From 66-474 sp051961995 (GTDB taxonomy: Bacteria > Pseudomonadota > Gammaproteobacteria > Xanthomonadales > Rhodanobacteraceae): 64,000 bases of DNA. The notes under the pieces are model-generated. The model ran no database searches, was not told where the DNA came from, and saw only the letters and a program-made list of their open reading frames with translations. Positions 1 to 8,666 of this stretch are shown here, piece by piece. Within the stretch, counting starts at the first letter, position 1; each line of letters opens with the position of its first letter. The position numbers were made by a program, and so were the translations under genes. Location: NCBI GenBank assembly GCA_051961995.1, contig JBQCCR010000014.1, forward strand, positions 62,001 to 126,000, in the 5' to 3' direction.

Positions 1-1
1 G

Positions 2-454
2 CTCTACAAAATGGCCGCAAGCTTGCCTGACGGCTCGTACCGGCGTGAGGTAGGCGCGTACTTCAAGAGCCTGCATGGCACCTTGAATCATATTCTTGCA
101 ACAGATCGAATCTGGATGCGAAGGCTTACCGGAGTGGGTGACCATCCCGACAAATTGAACGCGATCGTATTCGACGATTTTGCATCTCTGCAGACGGCGC
201 GAACCGCCGAGGATGCGCGCATCCTCGACTTCGTGGAAAGTCTTGACGAGTCGAGGTTTGGCGAGGTCCTGGATTACCGCACTTTGAATGGAACGCCGCA
301 ACGGCAACCCATCTGCGAAATACTCTCGCATTTATTCAATCATCAGACGCATCATCGCGGCCAGGCCCACGCCATCCTCACCATTGTCGGGGTCGTGGAA
401 CCTGAGCCGCTGGATCTCTTGATCATGCAACGCCTGGCGGCGAAACCCGCGTAG
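2..454 (+). CDS. DinB family protein (5' end outside the window)
   Basis: The reading frame is open to the left edge (three in-frame codons precede the first ATG), so this is the 3' part of a gene, about 150 codons. The sequence has the DinB four-helix-bundle pattern: a first conserved His in the stretch SLHGTLNHILATDRIW, and near the C-terminus the HLFNHQTHHRGQ motif supplying the usual two further His metal ligands. Members of this family are metal-dependent proteins, some of them thiol transferases; most have no known substrate and this one cannot be assigned one. It converges on the protease gene that follows. The family is clear; the missing N-terminus is the only uncertainty about structure. 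Confidence 0.85.
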   Translation, partial: LYKMAASLPDGSYRREVGAYFKSLHGTLNHILATDRIWMRRLTGVGDHPDKLNAIVFDDFASLQTARTAEDARILDFVESLDESRFGEVLDYRTLNGTPQRQPICEILSHLFNHQTHHRGQAHAILTIVGVVEPEPLDLLIMQRLAAKPA

Positions 455-535
455 CAGAATCCGCCGGCGGCTTCCGCCGTGATGTTTGGCACTCGGGATT
501 GATGGCACGGCTGCACCGGTTCCGCTCCACCCGGA

Positions 536-1726
536 TCAACCCCGATCCGCCCCTCTCGCCATCTCCGGCCGCCGCGCCAGCACGACATCGGCATGGAACG
601 GCGCGCCGTCGCGCAAGCCCGAGACTTCCACCGTGGTGCCGGGCTTGATTTGCGCTTCGCGGTTGCGCAGGTCGGCGGGATCGAGGATCGGACCCTTGCC
701 CAGTTGCAGCAGCACATCGCCCGGCTGCAGGCCGGCCTTGGCGGCCGGGCCACCGGGATAGACATCGGTGACGGTCGCGCCGCGCGCCGCTGCGGCGGGC
801 AGGCCCGAATCGGCCGCGACTGCGACGCCGGCGTAATCGGCGCCGAGCCAGCCGCGCACCACGCTGCCGTGTTCGACGATCTGCTCCAGCACCATCTTGG
901 CGGTGCGTACGGGGATCGCAAAGCCGATGCCCTCGGCGCCCACGCCGCGTTCCAGCATCGCGGTGTTGATGCCGACAAGTTGGCCGCGCGCGTTCACCAG
1001 CGCGCCGCCGGAATTGCCGGAGTTGATCGCCGCATCGGTCTGGATGAAATCCTCGTAGGGCGACAGGCTCAACTGCCGGCCGATCGCGCTGACGATGCCC
1101 ATGGTCACGGTCTGGCCGATGCCGAACGGATTGCCGATCGCCAGCACCACGTCGCCCACGCGCGGCATTGCGGAGGCGGTCCTGATCGAGGGCAGCCTGC
1201 CGGCATCCACCTTCAGCACCGCGAGATCGGTGTCGTTGTCGGAACCGATCACGCGCGCATGCGCGACGCGGCCGTCGTAGAGCATGACTTGGATGTCATC
1301 CGCGCCGGCGATCACGTGGTTGTTGGTGAGCACGTAACCATCCTGCGTGAAAATCACGCCCGAACCCAGGCTCTGCTCGCGGCGCTTCAATGCGGGACCG
1401 GTTTCGCCGCCGAACAGCCGTTGCATCAGCGGGTCGGGAAACACCTTGACCGCGCGCTCGGTGACGATCTTGTCCGCATAAATGTTGACCACCGCCGGCG
1501 CCGCGTTGGCGACCGCATCGGCATAGGACACCGGACCGGATTCGGGCAAAACACCCGGCACGTGCGCGGGCGCGACCTGCGCCTGCGGCGCGGGCGCGGA
1601 CAGGCCCAGATGGGCGCGCAGTCGCACGCCCACGCCGGGCCAGAGCAGGCCGATCACGAACGCGGCGGCGAGGCCTGCGATCGCGAATCTGGCGATGAAT
1701 GAAATGCGATGAGCGAGGCGTGGCAT
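536..1726 (-). CDS. HtrA/DegS-type trypsin-like serine protease, membrane anchored
   Basis: A 396-residue HtrA-family protease, predicted to be held in the inner membrane by one N-terminal segment (residues about 8-30) with its catalytic part in the periplasm. The catalytic triad is visible: His137 in LTNNHVIA, Asp167 in NDTDLAV and Ser239 in NSGNSGGAL. A single PDZ domain follows at about 290-385. One anchor plus one PDZ is the DegS/AlgW layout, whose known job is first cleavage of an anti-sigma factor in the envelope stress response; that role is inferred here. The ATG at 1726 was chosen because it starts directly before the membrane segment; the frame stays open 31 codons further upstream, into a repeat. 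It is divergent from petABC. Confidence 0.9.
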   Translation of the reverse strand: MPRLAHRISFIARFAIAGLAAAFVIGLLWPGVGVRLRAHLGLSAPAPQAQVAPAHVPGVLPESGPVSYADAVANAAPAVVNIYADKIVTERAVKVFPDPLMQRLFGGETGPALKRREQSLGSGVIFTQDGYVLTNNHVIAGADDIQVMLYDGRVAHARVIGSDNDTDLAVLKVDAGRLPSIRTASAMPRVGDVVLAIGNPFGIGQTVTMGIVSAIGRQLSLSPYEDFIQTDAAINSGNSGGALVNARGQLVGINTAMLERGVGAEGIGFAIPVRTAKMVLEQIVEHGSVVRGWLGADYAGVAVAADSGLPAAAARGATVTDVYPGGPAAKAGLQPGDVLLQLGKGPILDPADLRNREAQIKPGTTVEVSGLRDGAPFHADVVLARRPEMARGADRG

Positions 1727-1740
1727 GGGGCAAAAACTTG

Positions 1741-1853
1741 AAGCCCGTTCGCGCCGAGCGTAGCGGGCGCAGCCCGCGGAGTCGAAGCGCAATGTCCTTC
1801 GACTCCGGCCCGTCTCCATTCAAGCCGGGGCCTGTGCTCAGGGCGAACGGGTT
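1741..1853. repeat. REP-like nested inverted repeat between degS-like gene and petA
   Basis: Two nested inverted repeats are visible: outer arms CCCGTTCGC (1744-1752) and GCGAACGGG (1843-1851), inner arms GGAGTCGAAG (1778-1787) and CTTCGACTCC (1797-1806). The text resembles dispersed palindromic repeats common between genes in high-GC proteobacteria; the resemblance is from memory, not a search. It lies in the leader of the protease gene. Confidence 0.55.
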
Positions 1854-1883
1854 CGCTCCGAGGTGCTTGCGAGCCGCATTCCA

Positions 1884-1912
1884 TTGTGCGCGGCGTAAGC
1901 GATCGTTAAACT
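1884..1912 (+). promoter_or_regulatory. candidate promoter of petABC
   Basis: TTGTGC (1884-1889), a 17-base spacer and TAAACT (1907-1912) form a moderate sigma70-type match upstream of petA, giving a leader of about 105 bases. It is the best match between the divergent protease and petA; no experimental support. Confidence 0.3.
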
Positions 1913-2024
1913 ATCACGATTTTGGGGCCGGGCTGACCCGCCAGCGCTGAACGAGTCAAGGACGGCTCGGCCCGGTGCGTGGACGCGCGAATGCCCGATC
2001 GTGCAGTTTGAATTGGAGTGCCTG

Positions 2025-2627
2025 ATGGCGAGTGAAGTGGTTGACAAGGGCCGACGCAAGTTCCTGGCCGGCACCACCGCCGTGCTCGGCGGGGTCGGTG
2101 TAGTGGTCGCGGCGATACCGTTCATCGAATCCTGGGAGCCGAGTGCGCGCGCGAAATCCGCCGCCGCGCCGGTGACCGTCGACATCGGCAAGATCGAAGC
2201 CGGGCAGATGATCCGCCATGCCTGGCGCGGCCTGCCGGTGTTCATCCTCAACCGCACCCAGCAGCAGCTGGCGGCGTTGCCGGCGCAGGATTCGCGCCTG
2301 AAGGATCCCAAGAGCCAGAACACCGACCAGCAGCCGACCTACTGCCAGAACGAATATCGTTCGATCAAGCCGGAATGGCTGATCGTGATCGGCATCTGCA
2401 CGCACCTGGGTTGCGTGCCCGACTACAAGGGCGAAGTGAAGCCCGAACCGTGGGATCCGGAATGGAAGGGCGGTTTCTACTGCCCGTGCCACAAGTCGCG
2501 TTACGACATGTCCGCGCGCGTGTACGACGGCGTGCCGGCACCGGCCAACCTGGTGGTGCCGCCGTACCACTTCGTTGACGACACCCACGTGCAGATCGGC
2601 GTGGACCCGAATGGAGCCGCGACATGA
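2025..2627 (+). CDS. petA: ubiquinol-cytochrome c reductase Rieske iron-sulfur subunit
   Basis: The Rieske [2Fe-2S] subunit of respiratory complex III; it takes electrons from ubiquinol and passes them to cytochrome c1. The 200-residue protein has a twin-arginine-like signal anchor (DKGRRKFLAG, residues 8-16, then a hydrophobic stretch to about 35). Cluster ligands are Cys125 and His127 in CTHLGC and Cys153 and His156 in CPCH; Cys130 and Cys155 are placed for the usual disulfide. The ATG at 2025 is preferred over an in-frame GTG at 2001 because GGAG lies 6 bases before it and the Tat motif then starts near the N-terminus. Its stop overlaps petB by 4 bases. Confidence 0.97.
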   Translation: MASEVVDKGRRKFLAGTTAVLGGVGVVVAAIPFIESWEPSARAKSAAAPVTVDIGKIEAGQMIRHAWRGLPVFILNRTQQQLAALPAQDSRLKDPKSQNTDQQPTYCQNEYRSIKPEWLIVIGICTHLGCVPDYKGEVKPEPWDPEWKGGFYCPCHKSRYDMSARVYDGVPAPANLVVPPYHFVDDTHVQIGVDPNGAAT

Positions 2628-3919
2628 CCGAGCAGGTAAGGATTCGTCCGCGCAACCGCGTGCTGGCCTGGGTCGAGGAGCGGCTGCCGATCCTGTCGTT
2701 CACGGCCTCGCACACCACCGGGTATTACGCGCCGAAGAACTTCAACGTGATGTACTACTTCGGTTCGCTGGCGCTGCTGGTGCTGGTGAACCAGATCGTC
2801 ACCGGCATCTTCCTGACGATGAACTACAACCCGTCCGCAGCGGGTGCGTTCGCGTCGGTCGAATACATCATGCGCGACGTGGAGTGGGGCTGGCTGATCC
2901 GCTACATGCACGAAGTCGGCGCCTCGATGTTCTTCATCGTGGTGTACCTGCACATGTTCCGCGGCCTGATGTATGGCTCCTACAAGAAGCCGCGCGAGCT
3001 GGTCTGGCTGCTCGGCATGCTGATCTTCCTGACGTTGATGGCGGAAGCCTTCATGGGCTACGTGCTGCCGTGGGGCAACATGTCGTTCTGGGGCGCCAAG
3101 GTGATCATCTCGCTGTTCAGCGCCATCCCGGTGGTCGGCAACACGCTGGTGACCTGGATCATGGGCGACTTCCTGCCCGCGGACGCCACGCTCAACCGCT
3201 TCTTCGCGCTGCACGTGATCGCGCTGCCGCTGGTGCTGCTGCTGCTGGTGGTGCTGCATCTCGCCGCGCTGCACGAAGTGGGTTCCAACAATCCGGACGG
3301 CGTCGAGATCAAGCAGAAGAAAGGCCCGGACGGCCATCCGCTGGACGGCATCCCGTTCCATCCGTACTACACGGTGAAGGATCTGTTCGGCGTCGGCATC
3401 TTCCTGATCATCTGCGCTTTCATCATCTTCTTCGAGCCGACCGTCGGCGGCTGGTTCCTGGAGCACGACAACTTCATCCCGGCCAACAATCTGGTGACGC
3501 CGGCCGAGATCAAGCCGGTGTGGTACTTCACGCCGTTCTACGCGATCCTGCGCGTGATCCCGAGCAAGGGCCTGGGCGTGATCGCATTGCTGGCCTCGAT
3601 CGTGGTGCTGTTCCTGGTGCCATGGCTGGATCGCGGCAAGGTGAAGTCCATCCGCTACCGGGGGCTGGGCTACAAGGTTGCGCTGGTCATCTTCGCGATC
3701 GTGTTCGTGCTGCTGGGTTCGATCGGCGCGGGCAAGACCACCGAGTGGATTCCGGAAATCTTCGGACCGAACGCGGACCTGACCACGATTGAAAACGCCT
3801 TCGGACGCACGCTGACGGTGCTGTATTTCGGGTTCTTCGTGTTCCTGTGGGCCTACACCTACTTCGGCTGGGAAAAGACCAAGCCGGTGCCGGAGCGGGT
3901 CACGGTAGTGCAGCACTAG
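2624..3919 (+). CDS. petB: ubiquinol-cytochrome c reductase cytochrome b
   Basis: Cytochrome b of complex III, 431 residues, a polytopic membrane protein carrying hemes bL and bH and both quinone sites. Visible marks are the His pairs in the second and fourth helices (for example MHEVGASMFF with a following HMFRG, and later LHVIALP with VVLHL), the Qo-site signature close to PEW in the form FEPTVGG/FTPFYAIL, and about eight to nine hydrophobic segments. The extra hydrophobic C-terminal helix (VLYFGFFVFLWAY) is usual in proteobacterial forms. The ATG overlaps the petA stop (ATGA), so translation is likely coupled. Confidence 0.97.
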   Translation: MTEQVRIRPRNRVLAWVEERLPILSFTASHTTGYYAPKNFNVMYYFGSLALLVLVNQIVTGIFLTMNYNPSAAGAFASVEYIMRDVEWGWLIRYMHEVGASMFFIVVYLHMFRGLMYGSYKKPRELVWLLGMLIFLTLMAEAFMGYVLPWGNMSFWGAKVIISLFSAIPVVGNTLVTWIMGDFLPADATLNRFFALHVIALPLVLLLLVVLHLAALHEVGSNNPDGVEIKQKKGPDGHPLDGIPFHPYYTVKDLFGVGIFLIICAFIIFFEPTVGGWFLEHDNFIPANNLVTPAEIKPVWYFTPFYAILRVIPSKGLGVIALLASIVVLFLVPWLDRGKVKSIRYRGLGYKVALVIFAIVFVLLGSIGAGKTTEWIPEIFGPNADLTTIENAFGRTLTVLYFGFFVFLWAYTYFGWEKTKPVPERVTVVQH

Positions 3920-4024
3920 CGCGATAGAGCGTCTGGAAGCAATCGAAGCAGCCGCCGTGCGACAGCACCTTGGTTGCACCTTGGGAAACGCGCGCCATGC
4001 GCGATTGAATTGCGAGCTTTGCCG

Positions 4025-4759
4025 ATGAAAATGTTGAAGTCCATCCTGTTCGCACTGGTGCTGCTGGCCGGCACGTCCGCCGCGTTCGCGGAGGTCAGCG
4101 AATATCCGAACGCCAACACCGGGATCGGCGACAAGGCGTCCCTGCAACGCGGCGCCAAGCTGTTCTTCAACTACTGCGTGGGCTGCCACTCGCTGAAGTA
4201 CCTGCGCTATTCGCGCATGGCCGCGGACCTTGGCCTGACCGAACAGCAGGTGATGGACAACCTCAACTTCACCGGCGCCAAGTTCGGCGATCCGGTCATT
4301 TCGGCGATGCCGGATGCGGATGCCGAGAAGTGGTTCGGCAAGGCGCCGCCGGATCTGTCGCTGGAAGTGCGCGCCAAGGGCGCCGACTGGGTCAGCGCCT
4401 ACCTGCACTCGTTTTATCTGGACCCCGCGCGTCCGGTTGGATGGAACAACACGGTGTTCCCGAACGCCTCGATGCCGTTCCCGATGTCGGAGCTGCAGGG
4501 TGTGCAGACCGCGGTGACGGCGCCGGCCAAGCCGGGCGAGGAGCCCGTCGTCGAGAAGCTGGAAATCAAGCAGCCCGGCAGCATGGACTCGGTGCAGTAC
4601 GCGCAGGCAGTGCGCGACCTGGTGTCCTTCCTGCAATATGCCTCCGAGCCCGCGGCCATGCAGCGCACCGCCATGGGCGCCTGGGTGCTGATCTACCTGG
4701 CGCTGTTCACCCTCATCGCCTTGATCCTGAAAAAGGAATACTGGAAGGACGTGCATTGA
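4025..4759 (+). CDS. petC: ubiquinol-cytochrome c reductase cytochrome c1
   Basis: The cytochrome c1 subunit of complex III, passing electrons to soluble cytochrome c in the periplasm. It has a cleavable Sec signal (residues 1-22, ending AFA), the covalent heme motif CVGCH at 51-55, a Met axial-ligand candidate in SAMPDAD, and a C-terminal membrane anchor followed by KKEYWKDVH, all standard for the family (244 residues). The start at 4025 places the signal peptide at the N-terminus; the frame stays open to 3974 but that extension is not family-like. About 105 bases separate it from petB, so the three genes still look like one operon. Confidence 0.96.
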   Translation: MKMLKSILFALVLLAGTSAAFAEVSEYPNANTGIGDKASLQRGAKLFFNYCVGCHSLKYLRYSRMAADLGLTEQQVMDNLNFTGAKFGDPVISAMPDADAEKWFGKAPPDLSLEVRAKGADWVSAYLHSFYLDPARPVGWNNTVFPNASMPFPMSELQGVQTAVTAPAKPGEEPVVEKLEIKQPGSMDSVQYAQAVRDLVSFLQYASEPAAMQRTAMGAWVLIYLALFTLIALILKKEYWKDVH

Positions 4760-4987
4760 TCCGCGGCGGCGGGTGTGCGAAAACACGCCCGTGGCAACAC
4801 AGTTTGGTCAGGGTGGGTGGACTGCCCGTGGGTCTGGCGGCTGACGCCTGATCCTGTCGGGCCGAGCCCAATGAGAATGCGGGCCTGAGCCCGCTTGAAT
4901 GCGCAGGGACGTGCATGAAGTGCCCGACTCGGCGTGTTCTGGCAAGTCCCGGACAGACTCGCCAGAACCAAAAAGGGGACCGCAGGC

Positions 4988-5620
4988 ATGACCCAATCCG
5001 CTCGTTCGCGTTCCATCCTCACGCTGTTCACCGCGTCGGACAACGTGCAATGCCATCGCGTGCGCATGGTGCTGGCGGCCAAGGGCGTCGGCTACGACCG
5101 TGTGGACGTGACGCTCGGCAAGCCGTCCGAGGAACTGCTGGAATTCAATCCTTACGGCGACGTGCCGACCTTGCTGGATCGCGACCTGGTGCTGTATCAG
5201 CCGGCGCTGATCTGCGAATACCTCGACGAACGCTATCCGCACCCGCCGCTGATGCCGGTGGATCCGCTCTCGCGTGCGCGGCTGCGGCTGGCCTGCGTAC
5301 GCATCGAGCGCGAATGGCTGCCGCTGATCGAGGCCATCCAGGCCGGCGGCCGCACCGCCGAGCCCGCACGCAAGCGCCTGCGTGATGCGCTGATGGCCGC
5401 GCTGCCGCTGTTCAAGGCTTCCAAGTTCTTCCTCAATCCGGAAATGAGCCTGGCCGACTGCCTGGTCGCGCCGGTGATCTGGCGGCTGCCGATGCTCAAC
5501 GTGCAACTGCCGCGCGAGGGCAAGCCTATCCTGGATTACGGCGAACGCATCTTCCGCGGGCAGGGCTTTGCACGCAGCCTGACGCCCGATGAAAGAACGT
5601 TGCACGAAGCGGCAGGTTGA
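4988..5620 (+). CDS. sspA: stringent starvation protein A (GST-like transcription factor)
   Basis: A 210-residue glutathione-S-transferase-fold protein. The N-terminal thioredoxin-like half starts LTLFTASDNVQCHRVRMVLAAKG and contains NPYGDVPTLLDRDLVL; the rest is the helical C-terminal domain. In SspA the fold binds RNA polymerase rather than acting as an enzyme, supporting acid and stationary-phase survival genes. The ATG at 4988 has a purine-rich AAAAAGGGGA 8 bases before it. It lies downstream of petABC and just upstream of sspB, an order widespread in beta- and gammaproteobacteria. Confidence 0.93.
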   Translation: MTQSARSRSILTLFTASDNVQCHRVRMVLAAKGVGYDRVDVTLGKPSEELLEFNPYGDVPTLLDRDLVLYQPALICEYLDERYPHPPLMPVDPLSRARLRLACVRIEREWLPLIEAIQAGGRTAEPARKRLRDALMAALPLFKASKFFLNPEMSLADCLVAPVIWRLPMLNVQLPREGKPILDYGERIFRGQGFARSLTPDERTLHEAAG

Positions 5621-5674
5621 AACTCGCCGCGCGCGGCCTGATCCTCACCCAAAGGCGCACAGCGGTACAACGCA

Positions 5675-6172
5675 ATGACTGACGATCAATCCGCGATGAC
5701 TTCCAATCGCCCGTACCTGCTGCGGGCGATTTACGATTGGATCAGCGATAACGGATTCACGCCGTACATGCTGGTGGACGCCGCACGGCCCGGGGTGCGC
5801 GTGCCGGCCAGCGCGATCCGCGACGGCAAGGTGGTGTTGAACATCGCCATGCGCGCGGTCGCCAATCTCGAACTCGGCAATGATCGGATCCGCTGCATGG
5901 CCCGCTTCGGAGGCGTCAGCCAGCCGCTCGACGTGCCCGTATCCGCGGTACAGGCGATCTACGCCCAGGAGAACGGGCAAGGCATGATGTTTCCGCCGGA
6001 AGACGCGGAAACCGCCGCACCGACCGCTGTCGAGGCACCGGAGCAGGTTCCTGCGCCACATCCGTCGCTGCAGCCGGTTGCGTCCCTCAATCAATCGGAA
6101 GATGAACCGTCACCCCCCTCGCCCGACGAGCCGCCGCCCAAGGGGCCACCGAAACTGAGGGTAATCAAGTGA
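5675..6172 (+). CDS. sspB: ClpXP protease specificity-enhancing factor
   Basis: SspB delivers ssrA-tagged and some other substrates to ClpXP. The 165-residue protein has the conserved opening RPYLLRAIYDWISDNGFTPY, the substrate-binding region (VLNIAMRAVANLELG, FGGVSQPLDVPVSAVQAIY) and a proline-rich variable linker before the short C-terminal ClpX-binding tail (PPKLRVIK). Two starts are possible: the ATG at 5675, used here, or an in-frame ATG at 5696 seven codons later, closer to the conserved block; neither has a strong ribosome binding site. It follows sspA by 54 bases and is probably co-transcribed. Confidence 0.93.
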   Translation: MTDDQSAMTSNRPYLLRAIYDWISDNGFTPYMLVDAARPGVRVPASAIRDGKVVLNIAMRAVANLELGNDRIRCMARFGGVSQPLDVPVSAVQAIYAQENGQGMMFPPEDAETAAPTAVEAPEQVPAPHPSLQPVASLNQSEDEPSPPSPDEPPPKGPPKLRVIK

Positions 6173-6348
6173 CCGCAGAAGGGGTCATCCCCGCGGGCAC
6201 ATGGACGTAAGTTGGGCCGGAATCCAGAGCTGAGCGCTCAGTTCATGGATGTGCGGTGACACCGGATCAGTTGCTCAAAGATCGCGATCGCGTCGGTGGC
6301 GGAGTCGAACCGGAAGCAGGCGCGCATTGCCGCCGTCTCCATCCCGCT

Positions 6349-6780
6349 TCAGTGCAGCGTCCGGCGCCCGCGCGTGATCGGCACCACATTGCCGCCGGAG
6401 GATAGAACCGGCATGGGCGCCGGTTCCGCAGAGGCCGATGGCGCGGCCGCGGGGCGGGCCGGCGGAGGCGGTGACTCGTACTCGCGTGCCGGCAGGCTGA
6501 AGTCCACCAGGCGATCGCCGATCAGGGTCAGGCTGGCCCGGTGGCGGTCATCGCCTTCGTAGCTCAACTCGAAGCGGTAGCTTCGCGCCAGCCGTGGCGG
6601 GCCGCGGCGCCATAGCGGTCTCAGGCTGTGCAGGGCCACGCTCTGGTCCAGCATCTGCGCCCCGTACTCGGCGCACAGCCGCCCGGCGTGCAGGATCGCC
6701 AGTTCGCGCGAGCGCATGGCCGCGTACCAGAGCAGACCGGCGGCAGTGCAAATCGAGAGCGGAAGCAGTGCTTGGTCCAT
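6349..6780 (-). CDS. DUF3301-type membrane-anchored small protein
   Basis: A 143-residue protein with one N-terminal hydrophobic segment (LLPLSICTAAGLLWYAAM) followed by RSRELAILHAGRLCAEYGAQMLDQSVAL and RSYRFELSYEGDDRH, the pattern of the DUF3301 family, whose function is unknown. A proline/alanine-rich C-terminal tail ends GNVVPITRGRRTLH. The ATG at 6780 was chosen because it sits just before the membrane segment; the frame stays open 37 codons upstream but that part is unlike the family. It is divergent from the FHA gene. Confidence 0.75.
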   Translation of the reverse strand: MDQALLPLSICTAAGLLWYAAMRSRELAILHAGRLCAEYGAQMLDQSVALHSLRPLWRRGPPRLARSYRFELSYEGDDRHRASLTLIGDRLVDFSLPAREYESPPPPARPAAAPSASAEPAPMPVLSSGGNVVPITRGRRTLH

Positions 6781-6890
6781 GGAATTTCGGATAATATGCG
6801 CAGGATTGTAAACAAGCGTGACTTCCGGCAGGGGTGAGTCCGCTGGCAGAAGCGCCTCAGGGAAGAATACGCGCATCGAAGGGGCAAACA

Positions 6891-7634
6891 ATGAAATTGG
6901 TTTTCGCGGGCGGCGAGCACGGTCCAGTGACGCTGACCGATGGGATCACGGTGGTGGGCACGGCGGCGGACGCCGGGATTCTGCTGTCGCAACCTGGCAT
7001 TGCCCCGCGCCATGCGCAGATCGAGCGCCATGGCGCGCGAGTGCAGTTGCAGCCCTGCGCGGATCCAGTGCGCCTGAACGGACGGCCGGTGCGCGATGCG
7101 ATCGTGCTGAAGGCCGGGGACACGCTGGAATTCGCCGATGTGCGCTGTCGCGCGGTCAACACCGCCGCTGAAGCCGGGCTCGAAGACAGCAGCACGCGGA
7201 TGCGTGCCACGGTACCCCGTTACGTCTTGCGCGGCGTCTCCGGCCCGACCTTCGGACGCAGCTTCGGCGTCGGCGGCGAGATGGTGTTCGGCCGCCAGGC
7301 TGATTGCGACGTATGTATCCCGATCAACGAAATCTCGCGCCGCCATGCCCGCGTCAGGCCTGCGAACGGCGGGGTGCTGGTGGAGGACCTGGATTCCGCC
7401 AACGGCAGCTACATCAACGGCAAGCGCATTCGCAGCGGGCTGTTGCATCCCGGTGAGGAACTGGCGCTGGACACGGTTCGTTTCATGCTGCTGGTACCGG
7501 GCGCGGAAGCGGTGTCCGCAGCGGCTCCCGCCGAACCGGCGCGCCGGCGCGGCAACGGCATGCGTTGGATGATCAGCGCGGTGATCGTGTCGGGCCTGGC
7601 GGCCGCGGCGGCGCATTTCGCCGGGCTGTTCTGA
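6891..7634 (+). CDS. protein with two FHA-like domains and a C-terminal membrane anchor
   Basis: A 247-residue protein. Residues about 1-90 form a degenerate FHA-like domain (GDTLEF and NGRPV elements without the full Arg-Ser-His signature). Residues about 115-205 are a clear FHA domain: FGRQADCDV, then SRRHARV (Ser/His phosphothreonine-binding pair) and SANGSYINGKRI. A hydrophobic segment near 225-245 suggests a C-tail anchor. FHA domains bind phosphothreonine; no kinase or secretion gene is next to it, so partner and role are unknown. The ATG at 6891 is preceded by AAGGGG. It converges on nadC with only 7 bases between the stop codons. Confidence 0.85.
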   Translation: MKLVFAGGEHGPVTLTDGITVVGTAADAGILLSQPGIAPRHAQIERHGARVQLQPCADPVRLNGRPVRDAIVLKAGDTLEFADVRCRAVNTAAEAGLEDSSTRMRATVPRYVLRGVSGPTFGRSFGVGGEMVFGRQADCDVCIPINEISRRHARVRPANGGVLVEDLDSANGSYINGKRIRSGLLHPGEELALDTVRFMLLVPGAEAVSAAAPAEPARRRGNGMRWMISAVIVSGLAAAAAHFAGLF

Positions 7635-7641
7635 TTCGCGC

Positions 7642-8484
7642 TCACTCGAACCGCATCGAAAGATCAATCGCGCGGATATTCTTGGTGAGCGCGCCGATCG
7701 AAATGTAGTCCACGCCGCACTCGGCGATCGCGCGCACGCGGGCCAGGTCCACGCTGCCGGATACTTCCAGCGGCGTGCGGTGATTGGTGAGCGCCACCGC
7801 TTCGCGCAGCATGCCGGGCGTGAAGTCGTCCAGCAGCACGCGGTCTGCGCCAGCGCTCAGTGCCTGCGCCAGTTCGCTCAATGACTCCACTTCCACTTCC
7901 AGCAGCAGGTCGGGATGACGTTCGCGTGCGGTGGCCACGGCCGGCAGGATGCCGCCGGCCGCGGCGACATGGTTTTCCTTGATCAGGATCGCGTCATACA
8001 AGCCGATCCGGTGATTGGCGCCGCCGCCGCAGCGCACCGCGTACTTTTGCGCGATGCGCAGCCCGGGCAGGGTTTTGCGGGTATCCAGGATTGTTGCGCG
8101 GGTGCCGGCCACCGCATCTGCATAGGCACGGGTCACGGTCGCGGTCGCGGAAAGCGTCTGCAGAAAATTCAGCGAGCAGCGCTCGGCGCCGACCAGCGCG
8201 CGCGCCTTGCCCTCGATGCCGCACAGCACTGCATCGGCCGCCAGGCGATCGCCATCCCCGCAGGCCCACTCGATCCGCACGTCCGGGTCGAGCGCGCGGA
8301 AGCACGCCTGTGCCCACGGAATACCCGCGATCACGGCCTCCTCGCGGCAGACAATGCGCGCATGAGCATGTGCATCCGGATCAATCAGATCGGCGGTGAC
8401 ATCGCCGCTGCCGAAATCCTCCGCCAGCGCGCGGCGCACATCGGATTCGACCTGATCGGGCGGAGGCGGCTTCAGTTCGGGCAT
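7642..8484 (-). CDS. nadC: nicotinate-nucleotide pyrophosphorylase (quinolinate phosphoribosyltransferase)
   Basis: Converts quinolinate and PRPP to nicotinate mononucleotide in de novo NAD synthesis. The 280-residue protein shows the family hallmarks: EDFGSGDVTADLI near the N-terminus, GTRATILDTRKTLPGLR, QKYAVRCGGGANHRIGLYDAILIKENH in the active site, and the C-terminal LEVSGSVDLARVR / DYISIGALTKN barrel end. The ATG at 8484 is the family start; the same frame remains open 145 codons upstream but that extension has no NadC similarity. There is no good Shine-Dalgarno before the ATG, and a perfect dyad lies 6 bases upstream. Confidence 0.96.
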   Translation of the reverse strand: MPELKPPPPDQVESDVRRALAEDFGSGDVTADLIDPDAHAHARIVCREEAVIAGIPWAQACFRALDPDVRIEWACGDGDRLAADAVLCGIEGKARALVGAERCSLNFLQTLSATATVTRAYADAVAGTRATILDTRKTLPGLRIAQKYAVRCGGGANHRIGLYDAILIKENHVAAAGGILPAVATARERHPDLLLEVEVESLSELAQALSAGADRVLLDDFTPGMLREAVALTNHRTPLEVSGSVDLARVRAIAECGVDYISIGALTKNIRAIDLSMRFE

Positions 8485-8489
8485 GGCGG

Positions 8490-8508
8490 TCTCGAAAGAT
8501 TTTCGAGA
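8490..8508 (-). promoter_or_regulatory. perfect dyad just before the nadC start
   Basis: TCTCGAAA and TTTCGAGA flank a 3-base centre (GAT). The dyad ends 6 bases before the nadC ATG and occupies the place of the ribosome binding site, so it could be a repressor operator or an RNA hairpin. No known NAD repressor motif is recognised. Confidence 0.45.
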
Positions 8509-8584
8509 TTGTCGCAGCCGCAAGCGCAGCGGAAAAGCAGGATCAGTACCGAGGGCGCCAAAAACCGGACGCACGCAAGAGCGC

Positions 8585-8620
8585 GATCCGCCTGACAGGA
8601 AGAACAGGCGAGGGCGGATC
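8585..8620. repeat. inverted repeat between nadC and the DUF1631 gene
   Basis: GATCCGCC (8585-8592) is repeated in inverted form as GGCGGATC (8613-8620). An alternative inner pairing, CGCCT with AGGCG, gives a tighter hairpin. It lies just past the stop of the leftward DUF1631 gene, where a terminator would be, but has no T run. The rest of the 180-base gap holds nothing recognised. Confidence 0.4.
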
Positions 8621-8666
8621 TTGCGATGCAGATGGGCGGAGCGCCCTCGCTGCTCGCTCCTGATCC

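Noticed and set aside
2501..4786. A 761-codon open frame antisense to petABC
   Set aside because: Covers three clear complex III genes; low-complexity His/Arg/Gln-rich translation.
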